Origin: Actinomycetes bacterium
GTDB taxonomy: Bacteria > Actinomycetota > Acidimicrobiia > Acidimicrobiales > RAAP-2
Direction: 5' to 3'
NCBI GenBank assembly: GCA_021799915.1
Contig: JAJYZN010000054.1
Coordinates: forward strand, 1 to 14,740
Length of the DNA: 14,740 nt
A program made the translations under genes and the position numbers. Each line of letters starts with the position of its first letter. Within the stretch, counting starts at the first letter, position 1. Shown piece after piece: positions 14,386 through 14,740 of this stretch. The notes below the pieces were generated by a model. That model did not search any database, was not told where the DNA came from, and saw only the letters and a program-made list of their open reading frames with translations.

Positions 14386-14740
14386 CTCGGAGTTCTGCCT
14401 GTTCATGGGCTTGGGCCGGGTCCACGGCCGGCGGCTGAGTGGGTCGACACGCCCCAACAGACCACATTTGCTCCCAGCGCACGATCGTGGACCGCGGGCT
14501 CTGTGTGTTTCAGGGGCGTCGCCTTGCCAGACGTCGATCATCCGGATTCGGGCGCACCTCCGACCGAACCGGAAGATCACGCCTCCTTCCTGCATCACCT
14601 GCGGATGGGTATTGCGAGGCACTCCCTGCACGCCACAGCCGTCGATCGGTAGCTGTGCGAGGGAACGGGAGCCGGACGGCTCCCGCCCGTAGTCAGGATG
14701 TCCGCGCTGCTGCGCGTCGTACACTTCAGGCGGTGTCAAC
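14386..14740. other. 355 bases with no supportable gene
   Basis: Open frames on both strands here lack recognisable domains, and the longest minus-strand one runs through the tRNA complement. Two hairpins are visible: GGCCG/CGGCC (14414-14418 and 14425-14429), a weak candidate tRNA terminator, and a perfect 8-bp CGGGAGCC/GGCTCCCG with a 4-nt loop (14666-14685). A TACACT hexamer at 14720-14725 could be a -10 for something past the right edge. Confidence 0.5.
14666..14685. terminator. Possible GC-rich hairpin terminator
   Basis: A perfect 8-bp stem CGGGAGCC/GGCTCCCG with loop GGAC, not followed by a T tract. It could end a transcript from either side, or be part of an unannotated RNA. Weak evidence. 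Confidence 0.3.

Noticed and set aside
13631..14482. An in-frame upstream extension of the Fe-S membrane protein through dcd and the tRNA
   Set aside because: It covers dcd in another frame and the tRNA complement (the [23 protein letters not shown] artefact). The strong ribosome site before the GTG at 13630 fixes the start.
14326..14739. A minus-strand frame of 137 codons at the right end
   Set aside because: Its end, GRRESNPRSQLGKLMFCL, is the usual false protein made by reading a tRNA antisense; the rest has no domain.

Overview
The window is GC-rich (roughly 70 percent by eye) chromosomal DNA from a member of the Actinomycetota. The indications are a dnaK-grpE-dnaJ-hspR-clpB heat-shock cluster with an HspR-type MerR repressor, a mycobacterial-style dCTP deaminase, a membrane (Fe-S) oxidoreductase of the Rv0338c type, and TANNNT -10 hexamers only 5-9 nt before several start codons (leaderless-style promoters). 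The overall look suggests Acidimicrobiia or a related deep branch, but this is an impression and not a proof. No insertion sequences, phage genes or CRISPR arrays are visible. This is mostly ordinary core genome, with a few local oddities.

Region 1 (1-4683, minus strand) is the chaperone cluster, read right to left: dnaK, grpE, dnaJ, hspR and the first 95 codons of clpB, which runs off the left edge. The first four genes are separated by only 1-6 nt. GrpE carries a large Ala/Gly/Pro-rich insertion inside its C-terminal beta domain. The probable dnaK promoter lies at 4863-4893, with short palindromes in place of a recognisable HAIR operator. gpmA (4951-5706, plus) diverges from dnaK and ends at a strong 17-bp hairpin.

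Region 2 (5857-8881, minus) is a nitrogen module: an ammonium transporter gene (amt) followed by a PII gene. Four pentamers at 11-bp spacing upstream of amt resemble a GlnR box. Upstream of that is an unidentified multi-pass membrane protein gene.

Region 3 (9041-11449) holds a small two-helix membrane protein (minus), a lipoprotein serine hydrolase of the beta-lactamase/DD-peptidase fold (plus) and a stand-alone cyclic-nucleotide-binding domain protein (plus).

Region 4 (11507-14256, minus) holds dcd followed by a membrane-bound iron-sulfur oxidoreductase. The latter is cut in two by a single in-frame TAG at 12713-12715. The reading frame continues intact on both sides, and the stop falls where relatives have a lysine between the two 4Fe-4S motifs. 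This is the most interesting observation here. A tRNA-Gly(CCC) gene follows at 14315-14385, and the last 355 bases contain no gene that can be supported.
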